From Paraflavitalea soli (GTDB taxonomy: Bacteria; Bacteroidota; Bacteroidia; Chitinophagales; Chitinophagaceae), in NCBI RefSeq assembly GCF_003555545.1, contig NZ_CP032157.1, positions 934,546 through 998,545 on the forward strand: DNA of 64,000 nt, given 5' to 3'. The notes under the pieces were generated by a model that had not been told where the DNA came from, did no database searches, and saw only the letters and a program-made list of their open reading frames with translations. The translations under genes were made by a program, and so were the position numbers. Shown piece by piece: positions 17,707 through 26,649 of the stretch; within the stretch, counting starts at the first letter, position 1; each line of letters begins with the position of its first letter.

Positions 17707-20700
17707 TTAGAAACTTACGTTGACAGTCATTGAATAAACCCGTGGTATGGGCTGATTGCCGGTTGCCACTTCAGGATCTACTCCTTTGTATTCCTTGCTC
17801 ACGATAATGAAGGGGTTTCTTACGGAGGCTATGAATGCCAGGTTTTTCACGCCCAGCAGCCTGATCACTTTGCTGCCCAGGTTATAACTTAGCGAAATAT
17901 CATTGCAGCGCAGGAAAGATCCATTTACCACGCGGGCGGTGGAATAATTGTAGATATCGTATACTTCCTCATAACCGCCCAGGCTGCCATTGTTGTTGGG
18001 CACCACGGTCCACGCAGGCTGTACGTTGCCATTGGCGTCGGGCACCCATTGGGGTATGGAGGGGATATTGGTGATCTTTTCATCGCCCGGCTTTCTCCAG
18101 CGGTTTACAAAGTCTTTCGGCATATTGTTATAGGCGCTGGGAAGTCCGGAACCATCAAACATCTTGTAGAGGATGCGTTTGCCGCCAAGGGCCATATTGA
18201 AAGAGGTAGACAGGTTCAGCGATCTGTACCGGAATGAAGTAGAAAAACCGGCCGTGAAATCCGGATCAAACCGGCCACCATATACCAGGTATTCCGTGGC
18301 GTCCCGCTCTACGATCGGTTTGTCTGATACTTTGGGGATATTGAACAGGGGATACCCGTATTGCTGATCGAGGCCGGCGAAATCAAATACCCAGAAGGAC
18401 GATACCGCATATCCTTTTTTATAAAGTTTTCCGTCTGCTGCATTCTGCCAGGAATTGTTACGAGGTACATCCGTGTTGAGGGAATTGGTGTTTTTAGAAG
18501 TATTGACCGACATATTCCATACGAAGTCCTTTGAACGTACCAGCGTGCCGCTGACGGTGAGCTCCATACCATGGTTGAGCATAGTGCCTGCATTGACAGG
18601 CATATTGGCAATGCCATATGATACGGGCACTTCTTTGTAGATGATCAGGTCATCAGTGCGTTTGCGGTAATATTCCAGCGACAGGATAAAGCGGTTTTTG
18701 GCCACTCCCAGGTCAAGCCCAAGGTTGACGGTCTTCGTTTTTTCCCAACGGAGGTCTTTATAGCCCAATGATCTGATCAGCAATTCAAACTCACCGGTGG
18801 TGCTGTTCACCACGCTGCGGGGTAATTGTGCGATGAGGTCGGGACCTACATTTTCTGCTACATTGCCCTGCCAGCCATACGAGGCACGCAGGTTCAGCTC
18901 ACTTAGCCATATCTGGTTGGCCATCCAGGGCTCATTGTGCACATTCCAGCGTATGCCGCCGGCCCATACGGGAAGAAAGCGGTGTTTCTTATCTTGCCCG
19001 AAGCGATTGGAGGCGTCGGAACGCAAACTACCGGTCACCACATAGCGCTCATCGTAGGAATAACTAAGGCTGCCATAGTAAGACAGGAAGTTGGCTTCCC
19101 GGTCAACAATGGTGTTATTCATATTTAGATAGAGCGGGTTATCAATCAGGTTGGCGCTATTATAATCATTGATCCGGCGGGGCGGGAGGGTAATATTGCG
19201 TCCACGATCAGGAAAATAGCCATAGGTGGTGGTTGATACACCATTGGTTTTCGTACTGCGCATTTCCTGGCCCACCAGGGCCCCCAGCCGGTGGCGGTTG
19301 ATCAACTTGTTCCAGGCCAGGCTGTTCCTCCATGTCAGCGAGGTATTGCGCGATTCGGTCGTATTGAACTCGCCGCCATGGGGCAGTTGCGACTCCCGGT
19401 AAGGTTGGCTGCCTACACCATAGGTGCCGTACTCATAACGCCGGATAGTCGTGATGTAATTGCTGTATTCCGACGCATAGGCTTCGGCTACTGCATTGCT
19501 GGAAGTGATACCGAGGGCGCTTTCAAAACGGAGGCTGGGCAGGATGAGGTAGTTCACATTGAGGCTGCCATTGAAACTGCGCTGGTCATTCTGGTTGCCT
19601 GTTTCGGCCAGTTCATTCAGGATATTGAATTTGAAAGGTTGGTTATAGGAATAACCTTTTTCATAATACTGCAGGCTGCCATCAGGTGCAAAGGCGGGAA
19701 TGGCGCGGCTTGTCTCCTGCGCATATTTGAAAGGGTCCACCCGGTAAAAGCCATCTGTTCTGATCTGGTTAGCGCTCAGTCGTACGCCCACCGTCAATTT
19801 GTCGCTCACCTGTGCGTCGAGGTTGATCGAACCATTGATCGAGCGGGTATCATTGCCCTTGGCATTGCCGAAGTTCTGGTTATAACCCAGCGACGTATAA
19901 TAAGCGACTTTCTCATTGCCACCTGAAATGCTGACGGTATGATTGTGGCTGAAAGGCGTTCGGTACAACAGGTCTATCCAGTTGGTATTGACCACTTCGA
20001 GGTCCTTGACTTCCTGGTTAAACTGGTCGTAGGAGATCTCTTTATTGAGGTAGCGGCTGATAGCATGTTCATAACCGACCGCCTCTGTAACCCAGGGACC
20101 CAGCAGGCGCCGGTCGTAGATCTCGCGCGAAACATCGACACGCTCTTTGGAGTTCATCAGGTTGAGCTTATCGTAATTTAATTTCTCTGTGATGGCAAGA
20201 CCACCACTATAGTTCAAAGACATGCGTCCTTGTTTACCACGTTTTGTTTTGATCACAATCACGCCGTTGGCGGCTTTTACGCCATACAATACCGTGGCGG
20301 CTGCATCCTTCAGCACCGTTACATCCTCAATGTCATTGGGGTTGAGCCAGGCGATGGAGTTGCCTATATAATTGCGGATCATGTCGAAGTTATTGCCCAC
20401 ATCATTGAGCGAGGTTGCCTGGAAGGGAATGGGATCAGTTTGGATGATGCCATCCACTACCCATACCGGCTCCTGGTTGCTGAGCAGGGTAGAAGTGCCC
20501 CTTACCCGCACACGCTGGCGGGTACCTACCTGCCCATTGTTGTTCATGACCACCACACCGGGTAGTTTACCCTGTATCATTTGTTCAATACTATTGGTAC
20601 CATCAAACAGCAGGTCTTCCCGCTTTACTGTATTGGTTGAACCTACCATTTCTGATTTACGGATGGATTGATAGCCGGTTACTACCACCTGCGACATTTG

Positions 20701-21300
20701 GGAGGGTTCTTCCTGCAGCCTTACATCTTTGGTGATCGTCGTGGCGCCTTCTTCGGCGCGGACGGGTATTTGCAGGGATTTCATACCTACATAACTGAAT
20801 CGTAGCGTACTGCGACGGCCGGTGATGATCATGTATTTGCCGTTGGCATTGGTGAGTCCGGAGCGGCCCGAGCCCAGGTCTTCCACTGTGGCGCCGGGAA
20901 GGGCGTTGCCGGCAAAGGAAAGCACCTCGCCACTTACCTGTACCGTGGTATCGCTTGCAGACTTTACTACTTCTTCCGCCGGTTTGCGTTTGATGATGAC
21001 GGTATTCTTCTCTACTGTATACTGCATATCCGTTCCTTTCAGCAGCAGGTCGAGCACTTCTGTCAGTTTCTTGCCGGTAACAGTGATCGTGACATGCGGA
21101 TGTTTGTTGAGCTCATCCACGCTGTAAATGAAATTAAGTTCCGTTTGCTTCCTCACTTCCGTGAGCGCTTCCGACAAGCGAACGTTTTTAAGGTTGAGCG
21201 ACACCTTTTTTTCGGTGTCCTGTGCGCTCAGGGAAAGCATGAGCAGTAGTCCCGCGGCCATGAGGAGGCAGCGGCATGCGATACGCAGCAGGTGATTCAT
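17707..21300 (-). CDS. SusC/RagA TonB-dependent receptor with STN signalling domain
   Basis: 1197 residues. Signal peptide (to about residue 26), then an STN domain (about 30-105: SLNLKNVRLSEALTEVRK ... VEKNTVIIKR), a CarboxypepD_reg-like domain (VSGEVLSFAGNALPGATV), a plug domain starting SQVVVTGYQSIRKSEMVG with VWVVDGI and VLKDAAATVLYG, and a 22-strand barrel ending VYSMTVNVSF. The STN domain lets the receptor signal to a FecR-type anti-sigma factor in the periplasm, and the FecR and ECF sigma genes lie directly upstream. It imports its ligand together with the SusD partner using TonB energy. Confidence 0.94.
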   Translation of the reverse strand: MNHLLRIACRCLLMAAGLLLMLSLSAQDTEKKVSLNLKNVRLSEALTEVRKQTELNFIYSVDELNKHPHVTITVTGKKLTEVLDLLLKGTDMQYTVEKNTVIIKRKPAEEVVKSASDTTVQVSGEVLSFAGNALPGATVEDLGSGRSGLTNANGKYMIITGRRSTLRFSYVGMKSLQIPVRAEEGATTITKDVRLQEEPSQMSQVVVTGYQSIRKSEMVGSTNTVKREDLLFDGTNSIEQMIQGKLPGVVVMNNNGQVGTRQRVRVRGTSTLLSNQEPVWVVDGIIQTDPIPFQATSLNDVGNNFDMIRNYIGNSIAWLNPNDIEDVTVLKDAAATVLYGVKAANGVIVIKTKRGKQGRMSLNYSGGLAITEKLNYDKLNLMNSKERVDVSREIYDRRLLGPWVTEAVGYEHAISRYLNKEISYDQFNQEVKDLEVVNTNWIDLLYRTPFSHNHTVSISGGNEKVAYYTSLGYNQNFGNAKGNDTRSINGSINLDAQVSDKLTVGVRLSANQIRTDGFYRVDPFKYAQETSRAIPAFAPDGSLQYYEKGYSYNQPFKFNILNELAETGNQNDQRSFNGSLNVNYLILPSLRFESALGITSSNAVAEAYASEYSNYITTIRRYEYGTYGVGSQPYRESQLPHGGEFNTTESRNTSLTWRNSLAWNKLINRHRLGALVGQEMRSTKTNGVSTTTYGYFPDRGRNITLPPRRINDYNSANLIDNPLYLNMNNTIVDREANFLSYYGSLSYSYDERYVVTGSLRSDASNRFGQDKKHRFLPVWAGGIRWNVHNEPWMANQIWLSELNLRASYGWQGNVAENVGPDLIAQLPRSVVNSTTGEFELLIRSLGYKDLRWEKTKTVNLGLDLGVAKNRFILSLEYYRKRTDDLIIYKEVPVSYGIANMPVNAGTMLNHGMELTVSGTLVRSKDFVWNMSVNTSKNTNSLNTDVPRNNSWQNAADGKLYKKGYAVSSFWVFDFAGLDQQYGYPLFNIPKVSDKPIVERDATEYLVYGGRFDPDFTAGFSTSFRYRSLNLSTSFNMALGGKRILYKMFDGSGLPSAYNNMPKDFVNRWRKPGDEKITNIPSIPQWVPDANGNVQPAWTVVPNNNGSLGGYEEVYDIYNYSTARVVNGSFLRCNDISLSYNLGSKVIRLLGVKNLAFIASVRNPFIIVSKEYKGVDPEVATGNQPIPRVYSMTVNVSF

Positions 21301-21340
21301 AATGTTGATTAGTTTGGTTGATATCCGTGTTACAGTACAG

Positions 21341-22528
21341 TTACTTTGATAAGACGGGGCTTACAATAATGGTCTTCCCCCGGATGCTGAATTTTAGGTC
21401 GCCGGCTTTTCCTATGGCAGCAAGCACGTCTTCGATGTGTTCCGTTTCTTTAAACCTTCCTCCAAACTTCTGACCTTTTAAAGCGGGATCGGTAAAGGTG
21501 ATTGTATAATCATATTGGCGGCCAAGCATGTTCATCACTTCTTCGAGCGTGATCTCTTCATAGATCATCTGACCAAACCGCCAGGCGGTATAGGTCTCTG
21601 TATCTACTGTTTTGCGGACGAAAGCACCGTTGCTATACTTTGCCTGCTCATTGGGGCGCAGGGTGGAACTGGCTGCGTCACCGTTGAGTTGTACAGACCC
21701 ATGTACCAGTGTAGTGGTAGGAACAGATGTATAGGTGTTGACATTGAACTCAGTACCCAATACGCGCACATCTACTTCACCTGCATTAACTATAAAGGGT
21801 AGTTTGGCATTGGGCTTCACTTTGAAATATGCTTCCCCTTTTTCGAGGACAACCTTTCTGCTGGCCACCCCGCCGAAATGGACCGGGTAATGGAGGATTG
21901 TTTCCGCATTGAGCCATACCTCCGTTCCATCGGCCAGTTCGATCTTGTATTTACCGCCCCTGGGAATGATCAGTGTATTGTATCCTGCCGGTTTCAGGGT
22001 TTCCGTAACGGCGGTATACTTTAGCAGCGACGTATCAATATTATTAATAGCAGTCTGTCCCTGGTGGATGGTAGAGTCCGCCTGCTGGTGCAGGTCGAGC
22101 CGCCGGCCATCGTCCAGCACCAACGTGGCCCGCTTATGATTAAGAGGCTCCGTAATATAGGTGCCGGATACGACGTCCCGGGGTACAGGTTGCTTATCTG
22201 TTTTCAGTAGGAGGTAGCCAGTGGCTCCCATCAATAGTATACCAACGATGATAGCCGCATAGCGCAGGAAACGCATGTGCACCATCCGCTTTTGTGTGCG
22301 TTGTTTTTCCAGTCCTTCCGACACTTTTCGCCAGGCAGCTTCTTCATCTATATTGCCCAACAGCTCTAGGGCATGGGCCGTCAGCTTTTCCTTTTGCAAC
22401 AAGTCTAGTAACTCCTGCTCTTCCGCTGTCAGGGCCTGCCAGGCGGCTGCCGGCGGCTGTTGGCCGCTGTGAATAGCCCTGAGTACCGTTTCCCATGGTG
22501 GTGGTTGCATGTTCATCGTTGATACCAT
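21341..22528 (-). CDS. FecR-family anti-sigma factor
   Basis: Single-pass membrane protein. The cytoplasmic N-terminus is a short helical sigma-binding part, the membrane helix is FLRYAAIIVGILLMGATGYLLL, and the periplasm holds the FecR domain (NTLIIPRGGKYKIELADGT ... VDVRVLGTEFNVNTY) and the C-terminal DUF4974 (ITLEEVMNMLGRQYDYTI ... FSIRGKTIIVSP) that contacts STN domains. The frame is open up to 22606, but the first 26 codons encode an unlikely sequence rich in Ile and Lys, so the start is placed at the MVSTMNM Met (22528). The second Met at 22513 is equally possible. It sits between the sigma factor and SusC genes. Confidence 0.88.
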   Translation of the reverse strand: MVSTMNMQPPPWETVLRAIHSGQQPPAAAWQALTAEEQELLDLLQKEKLTAHALELLGNIDEEAAWRKVSEGLEKQRTQKRMVHMRFLRYAAIIVGILLMGATGYLLLKTDKQPVPRDVVSGTYITEPLNHKRATLVLDDGRRLDLHQQADSTIHQGQTAINNIDTSLLKYTAVTETLKPAGYNTLIIPRGGKYKIELADGTEVWLNAETILHYPVHFGGVASRKVVLEKGEAYFKVKPNAKLPFIVNAGEVDVRVLGTEFNVNTYTSVPTTTLVHGSVQLNGDAASSTLRPNEQAKYSNGAFVRKTVDTETYTAWRFGQMIYEEITLEEVMNMLGRQYDYTITFTDPALKGQKFGGRFKETEHIEDVLAAIGKAGDLKFSIRGKTIIVSPVLSK

Positions 22529-22617
22529 TATGTCGCAGCTATCCGCCACGAGGGTGATCGTTTTGTTAATTTTTTTTTTAATCGTATGCAAGCAAGTGAT
22601 AATCAACGGCTGGGGGG

Positions 22618-23163
22618 TTAGCGCAGCCAGATCGCCAGGAGGATAAGGCCTAATGCGTCATCAGATACCCGTTCCCTTACGAAAGCATAGGCTTTTTTCA
22701 TTTGGGTCTTTACCGTATTGACGGAGATATTGTTTTGCTCGGCTATCTGGGTGTAGCTGAGCCTGTCCATAACGTGCAGGAGAAATATTTTTTTGCGTTC
22801 TGCCGGAAGCTGTTCTACCACTTCCATTACCTTGGCCGTCATGGACGCGCTGGATATAAAAAGCTCTTTTTCTTCCAGCGGGTTGGCGTCATCGGGGATG
22901 GCGCTCAGGGCTTCATCAGAAAGGGTTTGTTGTTTGCGGAGAAAACTGATGGCGCCGTTCTTAACGGCCCGGGTGGCATAGGCCTGGAAGGCGTTGATCT
23001 CGCCCACTTCCATACGGCGTTGCCATAATCGGAGGTAGAAGTCCTGAACAATGTCTTCGGCGGCAGCCTGGTCCCTCACAATCCGGAAAGCAACCAGGCA
23101 AAGGAACCTGTAATGTTGCCTGAACATCAATTCATATTCCGTTATTGTAAAAGCAGCAGCCAT
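22618..23163 (-). CDS. ECF RNA polymerase sigma factor
   Basis: 181 residues. Region 2 spans about 10-75 (HYRFLCLVAFRIVRDQAAAEDIVQ, then FYLRLWQRR), and region 4 about 115-170 (LPAERKKIFLLHVMDRLSYTQIAEQN, with a helix-turn-helix at the YTQIAEQNNISVNTVKTQ segment). It is the FecI-type partner of the FecR protein encoded next. Released on ligand binding, it should activate the SusC operon. First gene of the minus-strand series, so its own promoter must lie in 23164-23280. I see no clear TAnnTTTG there, which may mean it uses another sigma factor. Confidence 0.92.
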   Translation of the reverse strand: MAAAFTITEYELMFRQHYRFLCLVAFRIVRDQAAAEDIVQDFYLRLWQRRMEVGEINAFQAYATRAVKNGAISFLRKQQTLSDEALSAIPDDANPLEEKELFISSASMTAKVMEVVEQLPAERKKIFLLHVMDRLSYTQIAEQNNISVNTVKTQMKKAYAFVRERVSDDALGLILLAIWLR

Positions 23164-23281
23164 GTTCTATACGGTACACAGATCAGGTGGTGATAAAAAG
23201 ATAGGTCAGGTAATAATAGTTAGGTATCCGCAGGAGTAAGGGAGGGTGAAAATAAGGATTTTTTGGCAGCCGTGATAAATG

Positions 23282-23311
23282 ACACACCCGGCTCGCCGGA
23301 GCCGGGTGTGT
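23282..23311 (-). terminator. strong hairpin terminator for the FG-GAP/T9SS gene
   Basis: A 13-bp perfect stem (23282-23294 with 23299-23311, core CCCGGCTC/GAGCCGGG) with a four-base loop lies 15 bases past the stop codon of the minus-strand gene. The T-run after it is poor (TCATTTATC). Confidence 0.65.
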
Positions 23312-23326
23312 GGAGAAGAACTGTTA

Positions 23327-26300
23327 TTAATTCACTTTCAATATTTTTACTGCTTTTTCTGATTGTCCGCTCTTTAGCAGGGCCCAATATATTCCTGCCG
23401 GCAATTTCTCCAGCGTTACTTTATTCAATCCGGGCTTCAATACCTTTTCCTGCTGCACCAGCTTGCCGGTCATATCCACCACGCGTACAGTAACAAGGCC
23501 CCTCAGACTGGTTTGTGCAGTTACTTTAATGAGCAGGTTATCGTGCGTAGGGTTGGGAAACCAACTGATGGTGTAGCCCTGCCATTCCACATCGTTCACA
23601 GCGGTATATACAAAATTGAAATCGTCTGAAGTGATGCCACAGCCTTTATTGTCTTTGACGGTTACTTTGTACATACCAGCCTGGGTGGTAGGATATGTGC
23701 TGGCCGTAGCGCCCGTAATCAGGTTGTTGTTGAAGTACCATTGATAGGATGTATAGCCCGCAGTGGCATTCATAGCAATGCCGTTGCTGCTGATCGTTGG
23801 TTTGGCGGGCAAGGGCAGCAGAGTGGTGACGGATGGGGTACTCAATGCGCCGGTACAACCATTCTGTGTTGCCTGTACGGTATAGGAAGCCGCTTCTTTG
23901 GCATAATAGTCCTGGTTGGTAGCGCCTGTTATTGCCGTGCCATTTTTGAACCATTGGTTACCACTGGCGATGGACGATTGCAGCTTCACACTATCGCCCG
24001 TGCAAAAGGAAAGGTTGCCGGCGGGCGTGATGGTGGGCGTGGCGGGTATGGCATTGACCGTGATCACTACGCCTGCGCTGGCAGCCGATGTACAACCATT
24101 AGCGGATACCTGTACCGTATAGGTGCCTGATTCGTTGGCAATGTATTGCTGGTTGCCAGCGCCTATAATGGGGAAGCCGCTTTTGATCCATTGGTAGCCG
24201 CTGGCCGCGGATGATTGCAGCGTGACGCTTCCCCCATTGCAGAAGGTCGTATTGCCGGTAACAGTGATCGTGGGAGTGGCCGGAACAGGAAGGACAGTGA
24301 CGCTGACGGTATCGGAATAATTGTAACAACCCGAACTGCTGTTGGCCACGCGTACAAAGTAAGTGCCGGTAGTAATAGCATTATAAGTAAGACCATTGGC
24401 GGTGCCGATGGCGGTATTGTTTTTGAACCATTGATTATTGATGTTAAGACTGGAAGTAAGTGTTGCCGAGCCACCTTCGCAGAATTCAAGAGCGCCTTGT
24501 ACGGTAAGCGAAGGTTTAACGGGCGTGGGCAGGTTGTTGATGGTAATGGTATTGGAGGGGTCTGAGTAACAACCACCATTCGATACCCGCAGGGTATACT
24601 GGCCCGGAGCCCTGGCCCAGAGGGTATCTGCTGTGGCACCGGCAATGGGCTGCTGATCGAGGAACCATTGGATATTTCCGGTGAGGCTGGCTTTTAGCTT
24701 CACAGAGTCGGTAGCACATTTGTCGGCATTGCCTTCGGCAGTAATCGTGATAGCATTGGCAACTGGCGCACAGGTGCTGAAGGTGAAGCCCGGGCAGGTA
24801 GCTGCTGCATCAAGCATGTTCACCGGTTTCACCTTCCAGGTATAGTTGATGCCAGCCGCGGGGGTAAAAGTATAAAAGGTATCGGTGGTAGTCACTTCCG
24901 TATAAGCGCCGCTTTGTTGTATTATCCTCAATTGGTAGCTGGTGGCATTGGGTTCTTTTCTCCACCTGAATACCTGTGGTACATTATAGGGCAGGTTGGT
25001 GGTATTGTTGGCAGGCTGCACCAGCGCAGGGCATTGGGGAATGCCGGTGAGGATGCCGAGGTTGTTTTGCAGATAGGAAAGTGAAAAGCTTTGTGAATTG
25101 CCCGAAGTAATATCTGTGAGGCCATCACCATTCAGATCGGCGAGTGCGAGGCTGCCAGGGCCTGTTTGGGTATTGTAAGTGATAAAGGGAGTAAAAGCGA
25201 TGGTACCGGTGGTCGAGTTGTTCTTTAAAACGGCCACGGTCGATTCCACGACCCAGTTGGCCGTAATGATCTCTGGTTTTCCGTCTGCATCCAGATCACT
25301 CAAGGCCATGCCTCTCGGACTGCTGCCTGTTGGAAGATCAATACGGGCAGCAAAGGACAAACTGCCGGCACTTGTATTTTTAAACACAGCTACACTATTG
25401 CTGCCGCTGGCCAGTAATTCGGGTTTTCCGTCACCATCAAGGTCGCCAATATTCACATCCCAGGGAAAAGGCCCCGTTGAAAGGTCCATCCTGGGTTGAA
25501 AAGCCATATTTCCTGGCACAGCGTTATTCTTAAATACATGTATTACACTGGCATTACTATAGCAGGCCACTGCAATATCACGATTGCCATCGCCATCAAG
25601 GTCGCCAATGCATACTCCTTCCGGTGAGGCAGCCGTAGCAAGATCAATCCTGGTGCTGAAGGAAATATTGCTACTGGTAGAAGTATTTCTCAGAACAGAA
25701 ATGGTATTGCTGCTTTGGTTGGTGACCACGATATCGGCTTTGCCATCATTGTCCAGGTCGGCAATCGCCAGCTTACGGGGTTCATTGCCGGTGCCCAGGG
25801 TTAAAGGCCAGTCGAATAAAATATTACCGGGAGTACTGAGATTCTTCAATACTTTAATGCAGTTGAAGGTTAAGCTCGCAACGATCAGCTCAGGCAAGCC
25901 ATCTCCATTGAGGTCGGCAGCTGCTGCGCTGATTGGATTGATGGTACCGCCAAAAACTTCGTTGGTATAGGAGAATCCATTGCCCTGGCTCGTATTTCTT
26001 AGTATATGCACTTCATCAAAGGAGAAAAGAGTATAGATCAGGTCTGTTCTGCCATCGCCATCCATATCGCCGGACGACACGAAACCGCCGCCGCTCAGAG
26101 CCGTGGGGGCATTAAATGAAGTGGACGTAAAGTTCATGCCTCCGCCAGGATAAGTGACAATAAATGGGGTGGCGCTATAGCCGGTGAGCCCGTTCACCGC
26201 CACGGCAATTGGCTGGAAACTGGCACCCAGCGGTACCGCTACAGTGAGTGAGGTGGCGCTGGCTGCTATTACGGTTGCTTTCAGCGTACCGAAATACACT

Positions 26301-26458
26301 TTGTTGTCGGTACTAACGGTGCTGAAGTTGTTGCCGGTGATGATTACCTGTGTACCAACAGGGCCTGTAGCAGGGGCGAAGGAATTAATAACGGGTATTT
26401 GGCAAAACACTAGTTGTGCCTTGAGTGCCAGTGCAAGCACCAGGAGGAGGGTTCTCAT
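23327..26458 (-). CDS. secreted T9SS protein: IPT/TIG, seven-bladed FG-GAP propeller, Ig-like repeats
   Basis: 1043 residues. Signal peptide (cleavage near VFCQ), an IPT/TIG domain (about 22-105, INSFAPATGPVGTQVIITG), then seven FG-GAP/VCBS-type calcium-loop motifs (GDMDGDGRTD, ADLNGDGLPE, ADLDNDGKAD, GDLDGDGNRD, GDLDGDGKPE, SDLDADGKPE, ADLNGDGLTD), enough for one complete seven-bladed propeller. A fibronectin-like module follows, then about five Ig-like units of some 80 residues, each with a pattern like FCxGxSVxLxSS...YQWxKNG. The end is a type A T9SS sorting domain (WFPNPTHDNLLIKV ... KILKVN). It is exported across the outer membrane and probably anchored at the surface. Probably an adhesin or carrier; no catalytic motif was seen. 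Confidence 0.88.
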   Translation of the reverse strand: MRTLLLVLALALKAQLVFCQIPVINSFAPATGPVGTQVIITGNNFSTVSTDNKVYFGTLKATVIAASATSLTVAVPLGASFQPIAVAVNGLTGYSATPFIVTYPGGGMNFTSTSFNAPTALSGGGFVSSGDMDGDGRTDLIYTLFSFDEVHILRNTSQGNGFSYTNEVFGGTINPISAAAADLNGDGLPELIVASLTFNCIKVLKNLSTPGNILFDWPLTLGTGNEPRKLAIADLDNDGKADIVVTNQSSNTISVLRNTSTSSNISFSTRIDLATAASPEGVCIGDLDGDGNRDIAVACYSNASVIHVFKNNAVPGNMAFQPRMDLSTGPFPWDVNIGDLDGDGKPELLASGSNSVAVFKNTSAGSLSFAARIDLPTGSSPRGMALSDLDADGKPEIITANWVVESTVAVLKNNSTTGTIAFTPFITYNTQTGPGSLALADLNGDGLTDITSGNSQSFSLSYLQNNLGILTGIPQCPALVQPANNTTNLPYNVPQVFRWRKEPNATSYQLRIIQQSGAYTEVTTTDTFYTFTPAAGINYTWKVKPVNMLDAAATCPGFTFSTCAPVANAITITAEGNADKCATDSVKLKASLTGNIQWFLDQQPIAGATADTLWARAPGQYTLRVSNGGCYSDPSNTITINNLPTPVKPSLTVQGALEFCEGGSATLTSSLNINNQWFKNNTAIGTANGLTYNAITTGTYFVRVANSSSGCYNYSDTVSVTVLPVPATPTITVTGNTTFCNGGSVTLQSSAASGYQWIKSGFPIIGAGNQQYIANESGTYTVQVSANGCTSAASAGVVITVNAIPATPTITPAGNLSFCTGDSVKLQSSIASGNQWFKNGTAITGATNQDYYAKEAASYTVQATQNGCTGALSTPSVTTLLPLPAKPTISSNGIAMNATAGYTSYQWYFNNNLITGATASTYPTTQAGMYKVTVKDNKGCGITSDDFNFVYTAVNDVEWQGYTISWFPNPTHDNLLIKVTAQTSLRGLVTVRVVDMTGKLVQQEKVLKPGLNKVTLEKLPAGIYWALLKSGQSEKAVKILKVN

Positions 26459-26598
26459 GGTTGTTAGGCTGGTTGAGGGTTAAGGTTTTATGCCAAGCTA
26501 AAATATACATTTAATAGATATGAAAAAAACATCACCCGGCCGGGATTTGCAGCGCCTGTCGTTAAAGCAGACCCCGATCCTTGCATGACCACAACAAA

Positions 26599-26622
26599 AA
26601 AGCCCGGCAGAAGCCGGGCCAT
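26599..26622 (-). terminator. rho-independent terminator of the beta-helix gene
   Basis: GCCCGGC (26602-26608) pairs with GCCGGGC (26613-26619) around AGAA. On the minus strand it is followed by a T-run (26595-26601), so it ends the transcript of the gene that stops at 26650. Confidence 0.85.
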
Positions 26623-26649
26623 TAATAGGGACAGGGATCATAGAGTCAG

